DNA from: Syngnathus acus
Lineage: Eukaryota; Chordata; Actinopteri; Syngnathiformes; Syngnathidae
Direction of reading: 5' to 3'
NCBI RefSeq assembly: GCF_901709675.1
Contig: NC_051089.1
Span: forward strand, 6,753,476-6,817,475
Length of the DNA stretch: 64,000 bases
A model generated the notes under the pieces. That model saw only the letters and a program-made list of their open reading frames with translations, searched no databases and was not told the DNA's origin. Shown here piece by piece: positions 1-13,521 of the stretch (position 1 is its first letter; the number at the start of each line of letters is the position of its first letter). Both the position numbers and the translations under genes were made by a program.

Positions 1-756
1 CACATAAGTTCAATAAAACCCAAAGGAACAACAGAGGACGTATAAATGTTGTGCTTCTTTAATTTTGTTACATAGAGTCCTTCAGCATCCCCGCTTATGA
101 TTAAACTTTGCTTATATTTAATATATAATGATGAATGTACACGTACATATAATCCACGCTGAGCTTACTTTCCCTATGGTGAGCAAAGAGGCTACCACGA
201 ACGGCCTCTTCCTCCACCTTTCTTTCTGTCAGTTCATTCATTCGTTTTTCACTTAGTATAAGCCGTCCCTGTCGCTCAGCAGCTCGGCCGGTGACGAAGG
301 TCAGCAGAAGGAAAAATTCACCCACATTATCTGTCTCGTTCGCCAGCTCGGCGGAATCCCTCGTGCTTTTCCCTCAGGTAATCTTTGGTAAGAGTGTTCG
401 ACACTTTGGTGTGTCTCGGGGAGAGAGAAAGGGGATGTGGAGGAGGGAAGAAGGGGGTCATAAATGTAGGCTAACTATAAAGACGAGGAGACACTTGACA
501 TGAATATTATGAAATCTAATGGGCTAATAGAGGAGGTGTTTGGCTTAAATACATGATAATATGTTATAGTGTGTCATTGGAGCAAAGTGTTTAAATAAAG
601 TAAAAAGCTGCGTTTGCACGGATCATGGATGCAAGGAGGACAAAAGGCGAGTGGGGGGAAGAAGTCTGGGAGTCGGGTCGAGAGAAGAAGTAAGAGCGCG
701 AGTCAGGGCAGTGTCTGTCAGCACAGACAGAAGGTGGCGCTGTGGTCAACCGCTCA
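1..756 (-). other. mdga1 3' UTR or downstream flank
   Basis: This sequence follows the mdga1 stop codon. No AATAAA is present on the minus strand. Two ATTAAA variants occur at 117-122 and 58-63, so the transcript could end near the left edge of the window or run beyond it. No other gene is supported here. A short minus-strand open frame around 101-325 with a leucine-rich start has no splice acceptor or homology that would make it the terminal exon. Confidence 0.5.
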
Positions 757-842
757 TCATCTGCAGAACAGGGCGACGACGCAAGAGAGGATGATGGTCA
801 TCCATCTGGCTAATGGAAGCGCCTGTGAGCCGCCGATCAGAA
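757..842 (-). CDS. mdga1: mdga1 terminal coding exon: GPI-attachment signal and stop
   Basis: The exon supplies 86 nt of coding sequence including TGA, with a second TGA directly after. The acceptor is strong (TCTTCTCTTTCTTAG). It enters in phase 1 as required by the previous exon, giving VLIGGSQALPLAR followed by WMTIILSCVVALFCR and the stop. A small-residue stretch (GGS), a short spacer and a hydrophobic C-terminal tail form the standard GPI-attachment signal, and the human MDGA1 tail has the same arrangement. Cleavage is probably near the GGS residues (inference). The short tail is poorly conserved in sequence, so the call rests on frame, splice site and hydrophobicity together. Confidence 0.87.
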
Positions 843-1807
843 CTAAGAAAGAGAAGAGCCATTGAATGAGGTCATATTTACGAACAAAACGATGAACGCA
901 AATCTATTTACTTCTTTGTGGATAAGAAGACCAATGTTCGAGCAAGAAAATGGACCGCTGTGACAAAGTAGTCAGAGTAAGCTAATTCAGTTATACCTTC
1001 ACCACCTATTTTGTAGGAAAGATATGTTTTAGTGTATAAGTGTACAAAATATTATTTTTAGTCTATGTCATTGCTGGCTCATTTGTGAAAAGATCGGAAC
1101 CACCAAGATGATTCCAACAAAAAGACGATCAAAAATGATCTTGTTGGACTATACATTACTCCGTTGTCTTGATTAATCCATTCGATAGACACTATGTTAT
1201 GTACGTCTTGAAGATTACTAAAAAGTTCTTCTCACTTTTCTGAACACTTTGTTATTCCTTGTGTTTAGCTCACGGAGTGCATTACATTGGCAGACAGACG
1301 AGTTTTTGTCTTACAGCGAACGCTCAGCCGCCCGCCCGCCTGCCTGATAATTACCCATCTGCCTGCACGGAGTGTTCCCACTCGCGCACAACCTGCAGGA
1401 CAACCTCATACAAGTCTGAAGTGCTCAAGAGCTTTCCCCTTCCTGTTTACACCATCATCCATTATTCAAAGCATCCGCCAGTGTCTTTACCCACACATAT
1501 GTGCCACATCTCACATTAGCGAGCAGGCACACATGGCAAGCTGTGGGTTTGAGGAGCTAAATAAAAAGCAGAGTGTTAATAATTCACTTTCTCGGTTTTG
1601 TTGCTTTTCCTGGGCTTTCATGTTACGGGCCAAGCTGGCTGTGAACGTGTTCTCGCACATTATATGCTTTCACAATGACCTTGCAGCCAAATAACAAATT
1701 GTCATGAGTCACCATTACATTTATCTGTCACTCCATAAATAAAACATGACTCAATATTGGCAGACAATCAATGTGAATAGCCAGGTATGGACTTTTATTA
1801 TGCTCCA

Positions 1808-1850
<43 letters not shown>

Positions 1851-4800
1851 CATTAATTCATTCATTTACATGGCATGTTAGAAGTTCTCATATATTTTGT
1901 TTAGAAAAATTTTTTTTTTTAGTTACTCATGATTGTGTTCTTATTTTAATTATTGTCATTTATGTTCTGTAGTTTGTACATAGTAATGCTATATAAATGA
2001 CGTTGATTCGAGTTGTTAAGTAATTTTCTTCAAACTGTAACAAGCTGCTCTTGCATGATTTTTCATGTAATTCATGTTTACCTCTGAAAAACAGTCCCAA
2101 TCTATCTTACCTGTCTTACCTGCGCTGGCCATAGTGTTTTGCTGTTTGCATTTGCCGATTGTGATAGACACGTCATCGATAGCAATGTCACCCTCGAAGC
2201 TCTTCCCTCTAATTCCTTCAAAAACAATCTGGAAAAGACAAAATGAGACAAGGAAACACAGTATGAAACGCAACGTTTAAGTAAGTTAACTCTGATCGAA
2301 TGGCTATGACTGGTGGGGTCCCTCAAGGGTCAGTCCTTAGACCCTAACGACAACAGTTCAATGAAGGTGTGTCACTATCAAAAACAAATTAATTACAGTA
2401 GGAACCAACATTTTGGAATTTGGGAATCGAATTATAAATCCAACAATCTCCCAATGTATAGGAGCGATCTTCTTTTATGCAACCACAACAACAAACACAA
2501 ATACAACAAAGAGACTCATTTACAAACTTTCAGGCGACTTTCCCATTTCAGGCAAAAGCCATCTGGTTTTGACTGACAGTCTAATTACTGTGGCGTGCAG
2601 AGGCTCCAAAAGCCCATCGCACCCAGCTAATCAAAAGCGGAGCATATTCTGCCTGGAATATACCGGGGGAGCACAAACAAACAAGGAATCTACTTTGCTG
2701 GGGTACAGTAACAATAATGGCACAACTATAGCAGATACTGCCAAATGTTTGCTTGTATAAAACATGACAAGTAATCTTGTCCGGGGAAAAATAGTGATGT
2801 AATGGCATGTCATAGGTGTGGATTGGCGCCACATTGAGGTGTGCTGATTTACATTCCTTATTGCAACTAACTCGTGAGCTAAGAACAGAAAAAAAGTTGG
2901 CTAAATTAGATAATTAATAATAAAGTTAATACATCAAAAACTGCAGCCAAAATGTTTCACATATAAAGAAAAAAACACGCAGTGAAAATCTTCCTTGTCA
3001 AAATATTGCATTTTTTCTACTAATTGCGGGGCATGATAAAGTAAATTACCATGATGGCAGGCTTTTTTTTTTTTATATAATTGGCAGGCTCTAAAATTAA
3101 AAGTACTCTATTATGCCTCTTCCGTAACGGCCAATGCTAAGTCTATGCATTATCTATGAACGACCTTCATTTGCTGTGTAAATGCATGTTCTTATGACAA
3201 CATGGCTGCATGCATCAGTGCACTTGCAAACTTGTTTGCTCAAAACACGTCAAAGTTGAGCTTGTTGCATAATTAAAGGCACAGCAAAAATAATTGGGCG
3301 ATGCAAATCCAGAGATTAACAAGTGACCTTGACAAACAAGCACAGTTTCTTGAGCCTGTATGGAACACAAATAAGATGCATAGCAAATTGCATAAAAGAT
3401 AAAAGAACAGTATGAAACATAATTCATGCTGCTTTATCTGAGGAGTCTTTGTCACTTTGTTTGCAAAGTCAATTTTTGAATTCAGGTTTTTGACTCTTCC
3501 ACAAAGAATTTTGTTTGGTTTTTGAGCAATCCAAAGAATGCAAGATAAATACACAGTAAACTTCTTATTATAAAATGCCACTTTCCATTAAGTTGTAGTC
3601 AGGCATCTTCAAAATGTGAGAAGCTTCATTAGTATTTATTTAATTTATATTCCCTTTACACTTCTGTGACAGTTAAGAATGTTATTTCAGCCTGGACCAT
3701 TAGGTTTTATGATAGTTTGTATTTCCTATTGGGAAATTTGTCACCCAGCAACACAGAATGGATTGTGTTCCACTTCCCCCCCTTTTCTGGAATAATAACG
3801 AAGAGTGAAAAAAAGAGAAAATATAGACAGGTAAATGTGAATAGCAATCCTTAATGTAACAATCTATTGACTCTGTTTTTCTTCAAAAGACGACGATTAA
3901 AAAGTAAACTTTGTCAGCTATGTCAGGTCAAACTGTAAATAGATCTAAAAATGGGGTTACGGGTCACAGAAGGTTGCCGCTGTCCTTACTATGCCTGATA
4001 TATAACGCTGACATTCACCAGTAATTACGTACCCTACTTTGTGACACGTGTAAGATGCACTCACTTTTAAGTTCTTGTCGAAGAAGCGTGTCGGCGAGGG
4101 ACCCGACTGCGTGTTTGAGTGTGTAACTCCGGGATCAAAGCGGCTCCAGTAAAGCTTCCAAGCCGGCACTACCAATGTGTCGCTTTGTAACCTTTACCGC
4201 TGCCATTGATGTGCGGTTCGCATACAAGAGAGGACGCGGCCCCAAGGGACGCTACTGCAGGAGAGTGTGACTTGAGATAAAAAAAATAAATAAATAACAA
4301 CTACCCAGGTAGCAAACTCTGCACGGAACACAAGATGGCCCCTGGGTAGTCTACGCTGGAGCAAGTCGGGACACGCTCTTATTATACAATACAATACAAT
4401 ACAATACAATGGAGATGTGTACGTAGAAGTTCTTGACCTGAATAAACAACTGGCATGAAGGCCAGTAGCTTGAACTAAATCAATTTCAGACAGGATGCTG
4501 ATTGGCAAGCTTGTAGGCGCGAGACAGATGGCGCTTTGCTGGAACAATAACAAGCCATTGCCGCAGATCTGCTGACTGACAATGCGAGGCAATTTTGAAA
4601 TGTGCACGCCAAGCTAAAAACAAAATAAGAAAACATTATTTCGGTTACACGCCTCCCCTGAAGGTGCAATAAAGACAAAATTAAGAACAGAAAAAAAAAA
4701 TGCTCATAAAATGGCTATTTCCATTTTATGAATTTACATCATGTTTCTGTTCGCAGCAGTGAACAATTTGAATATTTTCACAGCAGTTGCGTTTGGCCGA

Positions 4801-7800
4801 GCTCTTGTTTTGGAGGGACAGGAAGCGAGGCAGGCCCTCAAAGACATTCACTTTTGTTGGCAGTGGCAACAAAGCGAGGGAGAGCTGCTGAGACGAGTGG
4901 CAGCACCTCAAAGGCCTCGGGCGTTTGCAGTCAGTACGCTGCACACAGGACGGAAAAAGTTTGCCATCTCTGCGGAGACGCTTTTGACATGAAACAAACA
5001 TCCATGGGAGGCCGCATGTGCTGACACAGAAAACATTTGCTTAAAACTCACAACTCTTAGGAGGATTCAGAGATAGATTTGACAATTGTTCTGACATTTA
5101 AGAAAGGTGATAAAGTGAAAAAAGGTAAAACCAGAAAAAATAGATATTTTTGAGACTTTTCTAAACTCTAAAAAGTTATGATGTCACTACATGGTCTTCC
5201 AAGCCATGAGTGACTCAAAATCTGGCGACAAATGCCATTTTCACAGGTAAAGATCATGTGATCACTTCAACAAGAACAGGTTAACACGGGTCACTCGCGG
5301 TGCCTGAACTCAACACTACTGACATTTAACATTTACCTGACTTCCCAAAAAGATCAAGCGAGCAGTCGCACACACACGCGTGCGGAAACTTAAAAGGGCA
5401 ACTTCTCGAAGTTTATATGTTAATGTCAGTGTACTTGTCACGGTGAGCAAGAAAAGCCGGTGTTGTCTTTTCGGTCGTGTCCCCGGGCGTACCTCAACTA
5501 CACTACAGGCAGGGGCTTGTTATTTTTCAACTTCTCATTCTAATATATGCAAAGTGGCTGGACTGGCATTTGCTAAAAAAAAAAAAACAACAACACAATA
5601 CAAGCATTTTTTTGAAAGTTGAAAACAAATCCAACATTCAATTAATGAAGTGTATTGTGTCATCGTGAAGCAATAACGGCATTGAGGACCCGATTTTGGA
5701 AAACTGCAGAGAATAACTGCAATAAAACCAATTCAGATATGTAGGAAATTACATTTTGAGTCGACAAAGGCAAAAGGGCAAAACAGACTTTACAAAGCAA
5801 TCCTTTACTATATCAAAACCAAAATGAAACAACAACCAGTTCATTCGTGTATTTCCCTTTGTCAACCTCAGACAGATTAATCATTATCGATTGGAACAGA
5901 ACAAACGCTCACCGCCAACAGGGTGGGAAGGAGCGACAATGTAGGAGGAAGACACGGAGCTACCGGAGGCGCTCTTAATCAGGGCAAAAAATCCAGAACA
6001 GAGCAAGAGAGAGAGAGAGAGAGAGAAAACGATGGAGGAATGAAACGGTCAGAGAGAGAAATGGGATTCGCCCTGCGGCCGCTGATACATAACAAAGTTT
6101 TAAGAAGGAGGGAGAAAGTGTGACAGGGAGGGCTAACGTGAAAAAAAGTCATTTATCAGCTCACCTCAGATGGCCTGTGCCACATTCACGGCACTCACCG
6201 TACTTTGTGTCCGTATATGTTCAACAGCTTAAAAGTATTTCGATATCTTGGGGCGTTGCTTTAAAAAAATGGCATAAAAAATTCATGACGCTATAAGAAA
6301 TAACTCGATTAATTCCGCAAGAGTCAAATGTCAAGTGTTATTTGTTTGCGCGTGTAGTTTGGGGCGCATTAATAATTTATCACTCCATATTTGAATATCT
6401 TTAAGGAAATATCAATAGAGGGTCATTAGTCTTATAGATGACATTTAGGAGGAAGTTTAGCACATTATCAGCTTCTGGAGTTTTTTTTTTTACATCTTGA
6501 GGTGACCATGACTGATTTGTATTCTTCCTTTCAGTTGAGCTCAAACATTGAACGTCACGGACTCTGACAATAAGTGGACGAGTTGCTTGCATGAAGAAGT
6601 GAATGTTTTATTGCAGTTCATTAAGAACCACGTTGTGTTTGCTTGCCCCTTGGCCTGCTACCGCTCCACCTTCATTATAAGACAAGCTTTGCACATGAGC
6701 CGAATGCCTAATGCAGCCGGTCAGTTGTTCCGCTCAATAAGACATTCCAATTGGGTTTTCCAATTTTGATATTATACAAATGTGAGCAGTGTCGTAACGG
6801 CATCAAAGTAAAGATTTTTAGCCCAATAGCATGATTAGGAATGTTATGCTAAGAAATCACCGGGTTACAATAATGATAAATGGTCAGTGCATTTATATCT
6901 GGGTTCGTTGTATATTATTCAAGATCCACGTTTACAATGCTCCATTATTGCCATGAGAGCTGGAAATCACGTATCGGTTGCCAAGGCGACAACACTTCTT
7001 TCGCACGCATCTCTCTCATCCATCTTACTTTACGAGTCTCGATATGATGAATATTTTAAAATGCAGTAATCACTTTATTGAAGCTGCAAATATATGTGCC
7101 ACATGTTTTTTTTTCCCCCTTCTTTGTCACACACGCTTTCTCATATTACAGACTGCTGTCAGTTTTACTGTGAGCAGGAAATTGTGTAGTTTGTCCAAAC
7201 CAGCATGTGCTGCTCTCGTAAATTTTCAACCACTATTTTAAAATTTTACAAGCCGACTCGTGGACATACATGATACCACAATCAACACTACACGGTTTTT
7301 ACTGCACCTGAGTCCGACTTGGAAGACGCATCCTGTGGGGAAGGTGGAGCGATTTGATATTAAAGCACAGGCATTGCCTTATGAATATTCATCATCAGGT
7401 TGGCCATATGTGACAGTAATGATATGATATGAAAAGGCTATCAAAACTGTCTAAAAAAACGTTGAAAAAAATGCATTAGAAATGAACTTGTGTGTGCGCT
7501 GTGTTTACTGAAGGTGCTCATTACATTGCTCAATCAATACACCGCCGAGACTGCCTAACATCCCCAAGGAGTGTACCTCTGCCCGTTCACTCTTTTACAC
7601 GTATCCCAATGTACCCCATCTAAGTGAAAGGAGCACATTGCTGCAGAAACAAAGTTAATGAAGGGCTCACGCACCCCCCAGCGTAGGTCTTCAGTCTACA
7701 TTCATCATGGTTTCGATTTCCCCCATGCATGCGCACACAGAGAGACTCAGGAATCATTACAGCACAACTTGCAGGCATCCCCGGCACATAAATAAACATG

Positions 7801-10800
7801 TTAATTGACCTGTCATTGCTAATTGCTGCGGGGGATAGGAGACTGCTGCTGCTATGTGTGTGTGTATGTGTGTGTGTGTGTGTGTGTATGCAAATGTCAA
7901 TGGATCTAACGTGGTACTTAAGCAGGTGGATGTGTTTTATTCAAAGACAGATGTTTGATTAAACAATGTGTGTGATTATTGTTTTCCTTTTTTAGTAAGG
8001 ACTAAGTACCCAAACAGTCAGCACTGTGTTGCACCGCAGAACCAGACAGAGGGAAAGACAAAAAAAAAAGTAGACTGATACAAAGAAGGAGAGAAAAAAA
8101 AACCCGAATTGGTTTGCTGTCTCTACCTCTCACACCAATGAGTTGGAAACTTACTCGGCCTGACGCAAAGAAGCAAAGAGTGATCTTGCTGGATGGATTC
8201 AAAAGGTTTTCTGTCCTGACTTGTTAAAGTCATCACACCAAAATGTGTGGATGTGTTTATGTGTGTTTCAAATTCAGGGGAATATACAGTACTTTATATT
8301 CATAAGTTGAATCTTTGTTGTATTATATTATTGAAAAATAATATGATCAGTCAAGCTGTTGTGTACATCCCATTTTGATCTGCGAAACAAGCGTTAAAAC
8401 CATGTCGTCCGCCCGGAGAACAGCACATCCTCGATGAGGCAACTAATTCTTTGGCAGCCGTGTAGACGAAGCTTGTTGCTGACATTCAGCAGAAAAAGCA
8501 GCTGAATGTTCGCTCAAAAGGTCCTCGCTGATCAATACGGACCTCTATCCAAAAATATCAAACTGCTTGAAAACAATTCACTGGCAATATCAAATCTTAA
8601 AGTGAATGTAGACGTGTGACATCATTTGAATTGCTCTCATTAGTTCTGATCAAAATTGGTTTAACAAACTTTACGGATTGGGCAAAGAAAATTCATTTCA
8701 AAAGCTACACTTCTGGCACAGGCACCAACAGGACAGATGCTTTGAGATTTATTTTTACCACATTGGAATAAACGAATTCAATAACCTTGTCTGCAATTAG
8801 CTACTTCCCGACATTTATTTGCATTTACAAGAAAGACTAAACTAGTAGAATTGCGTCAACTGCATGCGCAAGTAGGCTTCCGTGAGCTCATAATTACAGT
8901 TTTAAAAATTTTATTCACCCCTTTCTCTGCACCACAATTCCCTATGAAAAATGGATCAAATTCCAAACAAAGTCTGAGGCTCAATTCTTCGCTGGATTCC
9001 TTTATTCCAAGCAGCCCCCAGAGTGTCCCCCCCCCGCCTCTTTTCTATCCGACTTCCCTCTTGGGAAATATGCAAATGAGAGGAATCCTTCAGTAGATGA
9101 AATCTCCCAAAGATAAGAGAGTTGACAAGAAAAGCAAGAAATACCATGTAATACCATGGAAATAAAAGCCTCATGAACTCTTTATTTTTGTTGTCTTCTT
9201 CTTAGACCAGCAAACTCACAGCAGAGTTGAAACATGCCGTGGGCCTGATCCAGTTTCAACAAATAGTATTGAGGTCTCTACTACAGGACTGGGTCACAAA
9301 TTCAGGTCAAGTCATGGCTTTGCATGCAACATACGTAGGTGTAATAATAACAATAAAAATAATATTAATAATAAATAAACAAAAATATTGTTTTCAGCAA
9401 ATGATCCATGACCCTGACGTGCATGATTTTTCTTTTGTATATTTCCTCTTCTTCCAACACAGTAATTTTTTTATGATCCTTATAGCTGTGCTGTTGTTGT
9501 TTTTTTTGTAACGATAAAACACACACTGTAGGATATTGTTCTCATTGCGCTCTTACCTGAAATGGTCCACTGGGACTGATGTCAAAGTACGCTTTCTTCC
9601 AGTCTGGGCCCTGATGACCTGATTTGGTCCACAACATGGAATCCACTGAGGCAATGCTCCTCACTTTCAAAAGAACATTGAGAGTGCCTGTAAAACGGAA
9701 TTGCAGATTTAGAAAAACTGATTAAATACATTCATTGGACATAGCGCATAATACCATGACATTCAATTCAAGAGCCGTACCTCCAGTTACAATGATCTCA
9801 ATAGATTGTGATTGTTTATGTTACATATTCTCCCTGTGCTTTTTATTTTTACATTTATTTATTTTTCATATTTATTTATTTATTTATTTACTTACTGGTA
9901 CTCTGTCTTATATCCACATTCCCAAAAATAAATATAATTGAAAATTCCTTAGTGTTCATAGGTGTGAATATGTTGTTTGTCCCTTCTCTATGTGCCTTGT
10001 GATTGGCTATGATGAGTCAAGAGAGCAAAAGCGCCTCTGATCCAAAACTGCCTGTGGGCTCCAGCTCACGCATGACCCAAGTGAGGACAAGGATGGCACA
10101 TCAGATTGTAATCTTGTGGCTTTGACATCGAACTCCAAAGACTTGGAACCTTTTAAGATTTTGAACCATGGCTGATTTGCGCCCACTTATTGAACCCATC
10201 TCATTGTAATGTGTGCTGGCCATTTCACTGAGCCTATTTAAATCATATCGTAAAAGATTCCATCACATAAACAAAACATTAGTAGAACATTAGTGGCTTT
10301 CAAGCAACTCTACTGGAGTACAAGTTATCGTACTTTAGCTTTAAACATTTTTTGCCAGACATGAATTTGAGTATACTGCCAACTGTGTTTAATATTATGC
10401 CACAAATATTGAGCGATTGACCGGCCATCCCACCTAACTTTCAAAATCGCAAAAGTTATTCACTTGCGATATAAAACAACCTCCCTGAGGTCCTATACAC
10501 AAGCTCGGAGCACAGCTCCTCGAACTCTCTTAGGTCTCAAAGTTGAAAGAACTATTCATCTTCTTAAGCATTCTCAGACTGCTCTCAAGTGGAATATTAA
10601 CCAACATCTAGTCTCTTAACACATGCCTAGGCAGCACTGCTAAGGTATTTTATGTGTTTCAATTTGGTAGGAGTTCTTTTTTGTTGCCAGAAAATTCATC
10701 ACTCCATATGCCCACAAAATGTTCAACTGACTCTCATGGGTGATATTTGTTTTGGAGGTAATGTGACTCGAGACTTGAAATAATTAAGCTAGTAAGTAAT

Positions 10801-12111
10801 TAACATTTTAGTCTGTCGCAGGGGATGAGCGCCAAGGGTAAGTGTACTGTAAATGACATCGAAATCTTTTTGGATTACGACTGGAAGATTTAAAAAAAAA
10901 AAAATCTTTTAAAACACACTGGAATGCTTTTAATTAAAAACCTCAACAGAGGATCATTTAAATAACTGTTCATTTGTTTTCCATCGCCGTGCACTCAAAA
11001 CAATCCAACCGTTCCAAATCAGCTTGCCAGTGGCTTGGTCCAAGAAACAGCCAAACTAAACCTTGAGTACAGAAACATGAGCAAATGGTGTTTACGTGCT
11101 GCTAAGAGTGAAGAGTTGCATTAGGTGACCTAAACTATTCATGGCACCCTCACCTAGCCTAATACGGACTTTTATGTTCCACATTTTGCAACGCAAAACA
11201 CAGAATATACGCTATAAGTGCCTTTTTCAATAACCTCCATGTACTTCCTCTTGAAAACGGGTCGAGTGCGTACGTATCGGTGCTTTTGTGTCGTCTGACT
11301 GCGTGCGAACATCAATGTGCTGATGGCCTTTCCGGCAGCTCATTCTACTCAAGCCTTTTTACACCACCTTGCATCTCGAACAAAGCCTTTCATGCTCTTT
11401 TGAAAGCTTTGTAACATTTTTCTGAAACACTGCTTCACTCATGCTTCCTCATTTTGCTAACATCCAGCTCTACTCTTTTTGTTGTAGTAGCACCTTGCCT
11501 CCTTCTTTATTATGGCCAAGGAAAACACGTTGCGACAAGACGGTTGCAGCGTGAGCTCGGCCGGTGGAAGGCAATTAAAGTTAACAAATTGTAAGCGAAT
11601 GGGAGAACAACAGCATGGATGAAAGGGGATCTTGTAGAGAAGCTTGGCGTGAACTGCTAACAGATTGTTGTAATTGTAAGCAAGCACCAGGTGACAGATG
11701 TTGCCTTGCTGCAAAGCACTACCATCGGGGATGAGAACTTTGAGCCTTAGAGAAAATTGCCCTGTTTCTCGGAGAATTTACTACCTTTGTAAACAGTCCC
11801 TTTTTGTGTTTCGGTCATCAATCCTAAAGTATTCCTATATACTCTCGCTCAGCATTCTGTGCTTGGTGGAGGTAAGATCCCATAAAAAAGTGATGAACTT
11901 GATTTATTGATATTTTACAGATATATAACTGGAAATGTCAAAAAAAGGTTTCTGAGAAAAGCAAAACAAAAACAAAATGTTAAAAATGTTTTTTTAATGC
12001 TAAATATTTCTCATAATTAACATTTACAACTATTGGCTATGACTATTTACCAACTCAAATCATCTAAATAACACAAATAGCAAAAGCAAGCGGTTTTTAA
12101 ATTAACAAGTG

Positions 12112-12142
<31 letters not shown>

Positions 12143-13462
12143 CGTCTTAGGTTGTTCAGGCTCTGATGCCTTGTAGCTGTGTGACAGAGCATATTATGAT
12201 GAACAGCTTGGCCAAGTGACTGAGTCTATGGCGCCATTGCCATAAATCACACACCCACTGCCCACTTCAAAAACAAACACAAAGGCACAAGTGGAAACAT
12301 ACAAAGACCTGCCACCCCAGGGTTTGTCTACACGTCAAGCTCCATGGCTCAGGAACAGAAATCAAGAGTCGGACAGAAGCGAGAAGATCTGAGAACCTTC
12401 GCTTCTGAACCCTCGCAATGGAAAGAAGTCCAAAAAGTAAAAACTCAAGCGCATGTCAAATGCTGAAATTTGAGTGTGATCTTAGTTGAAAGTGAAAACT
12501 GAATGTCCTAACGGAAAAGTATCTACAGACTTCTTAAGAGCTTTTTTAAAGGCCATTTTGATTCAATTTAAGACCTCGCATTCACTAAATGTGACTGTTT
12601 GGAACGAGTCTTATGAGAGTGAATTTAAAAACTCTACAGACCCTTTTCAAAAATGTTGGAATATTAAAAAAAACAATAAGAGCAGAGCAAGAGCTGTTTT
12701 TTTTTTTTTTTTACCATTAATGCACCTTAATATTATTTGTCGAGAATAAAAAAATCTGCATCACGGACCTTGAGGTGTGCATGTATTATTCTCCTCTCAT
12801 TCACTCACCAATGTGTTTGCCCTTCATGTGGTAGAAGAAGGAGACACAATAAGGGACTCTGCCGGATCCCTTGGGGCCCCTGACCGTGGTCACGTTAAAA
12901 AGTGGAGAGAGCAGACGAGCCTTGTCCCCCAGAACTCGTGGCCGTGATGCTTCGATGTACATGTAGTAGCCTGAAAAAAAAAAAAAAAAAGCGACATTCA
13001 GAGATCCGCACAGCTGCGTGGAACTGCAAATTAAATTCATTCCCCTTTCCTCACCCTCTTTGGTTCCGCTGCGATCCGTCTCCGGGCCTGTATTGGCAGA
13101 CCTCTTGGGATTCTGGGTCAGGTGATTCTGTCGCGTCCAGTCAAAAACGTCGCTTCGGTCTTGTGAAAAACCACAAATCCTCTCATCCTCAAAGCCACAC
13201 ACGTGGTCTGGTGCGTGAAAGTGGAAAAGCAACTGTGTTAGATTGGGGATACATTTCTGATAATCCTACATCTATTTTTTTTTTTACAGATAATGTGGGA
13301 AGTCTGAAGTGGTTCAATATGTAAAAATTTCAACAAAATATGATATTATTTCTACAACTATCAAAAGTTCCTTTATCATATAATTTTCTCTGGTGGTTTT
13401 TACTTTTAAATAAATAAGTAAACAAACAAACAAACAAACAAACAAACAAACAAACAAACAAA

Positions 13463-13521
<59 letters not shown>

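Larger units (their letters stand above)
2229..9556 (-). other. Intron between MAM part 3 and part 4 exons
   Basis: The intron is 7.3 kb and AT-rich. It contains a reverse-transcriptase scrap (2291-2344), a pentanucleotide array (4385-4410), a GA tract (6006-6026) and a TG tract (7855-7888). No open frame in it has recognisable homology or proper splice sites. Confidence 0.8.
9688..12808 (-). other. Intron between MAM part 2 and part 3 exons
   Basis: The intron is 3.1 kb. It contains a degenerate dispersed fish repeat (9952-10096), a GT tract (12114-12144) and a poly-T run near 12697. I see no gene in it. Confidence 0.8.

Noticed and set aside
101-325. Minus-strand open frame with EFFLLLTFVTG as an alternative GPI-signal exon
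   Set aside because: No credible acceptor precedes it, the hydrophobic run is only about ten residues, and it continues for many charged residues before stopping. The exon at 757-842 fits in splice site, phase and tail position.
4072-4175. Minus-strand exon-like frame (VVPAWKLYWSRFDPG) with a GTGAGT donor
   Set aside because: There is no clear acceptor, inserting it between MAM parts 3 and 4 would disrupt the MAM fold, and it has no homology that I recognise.
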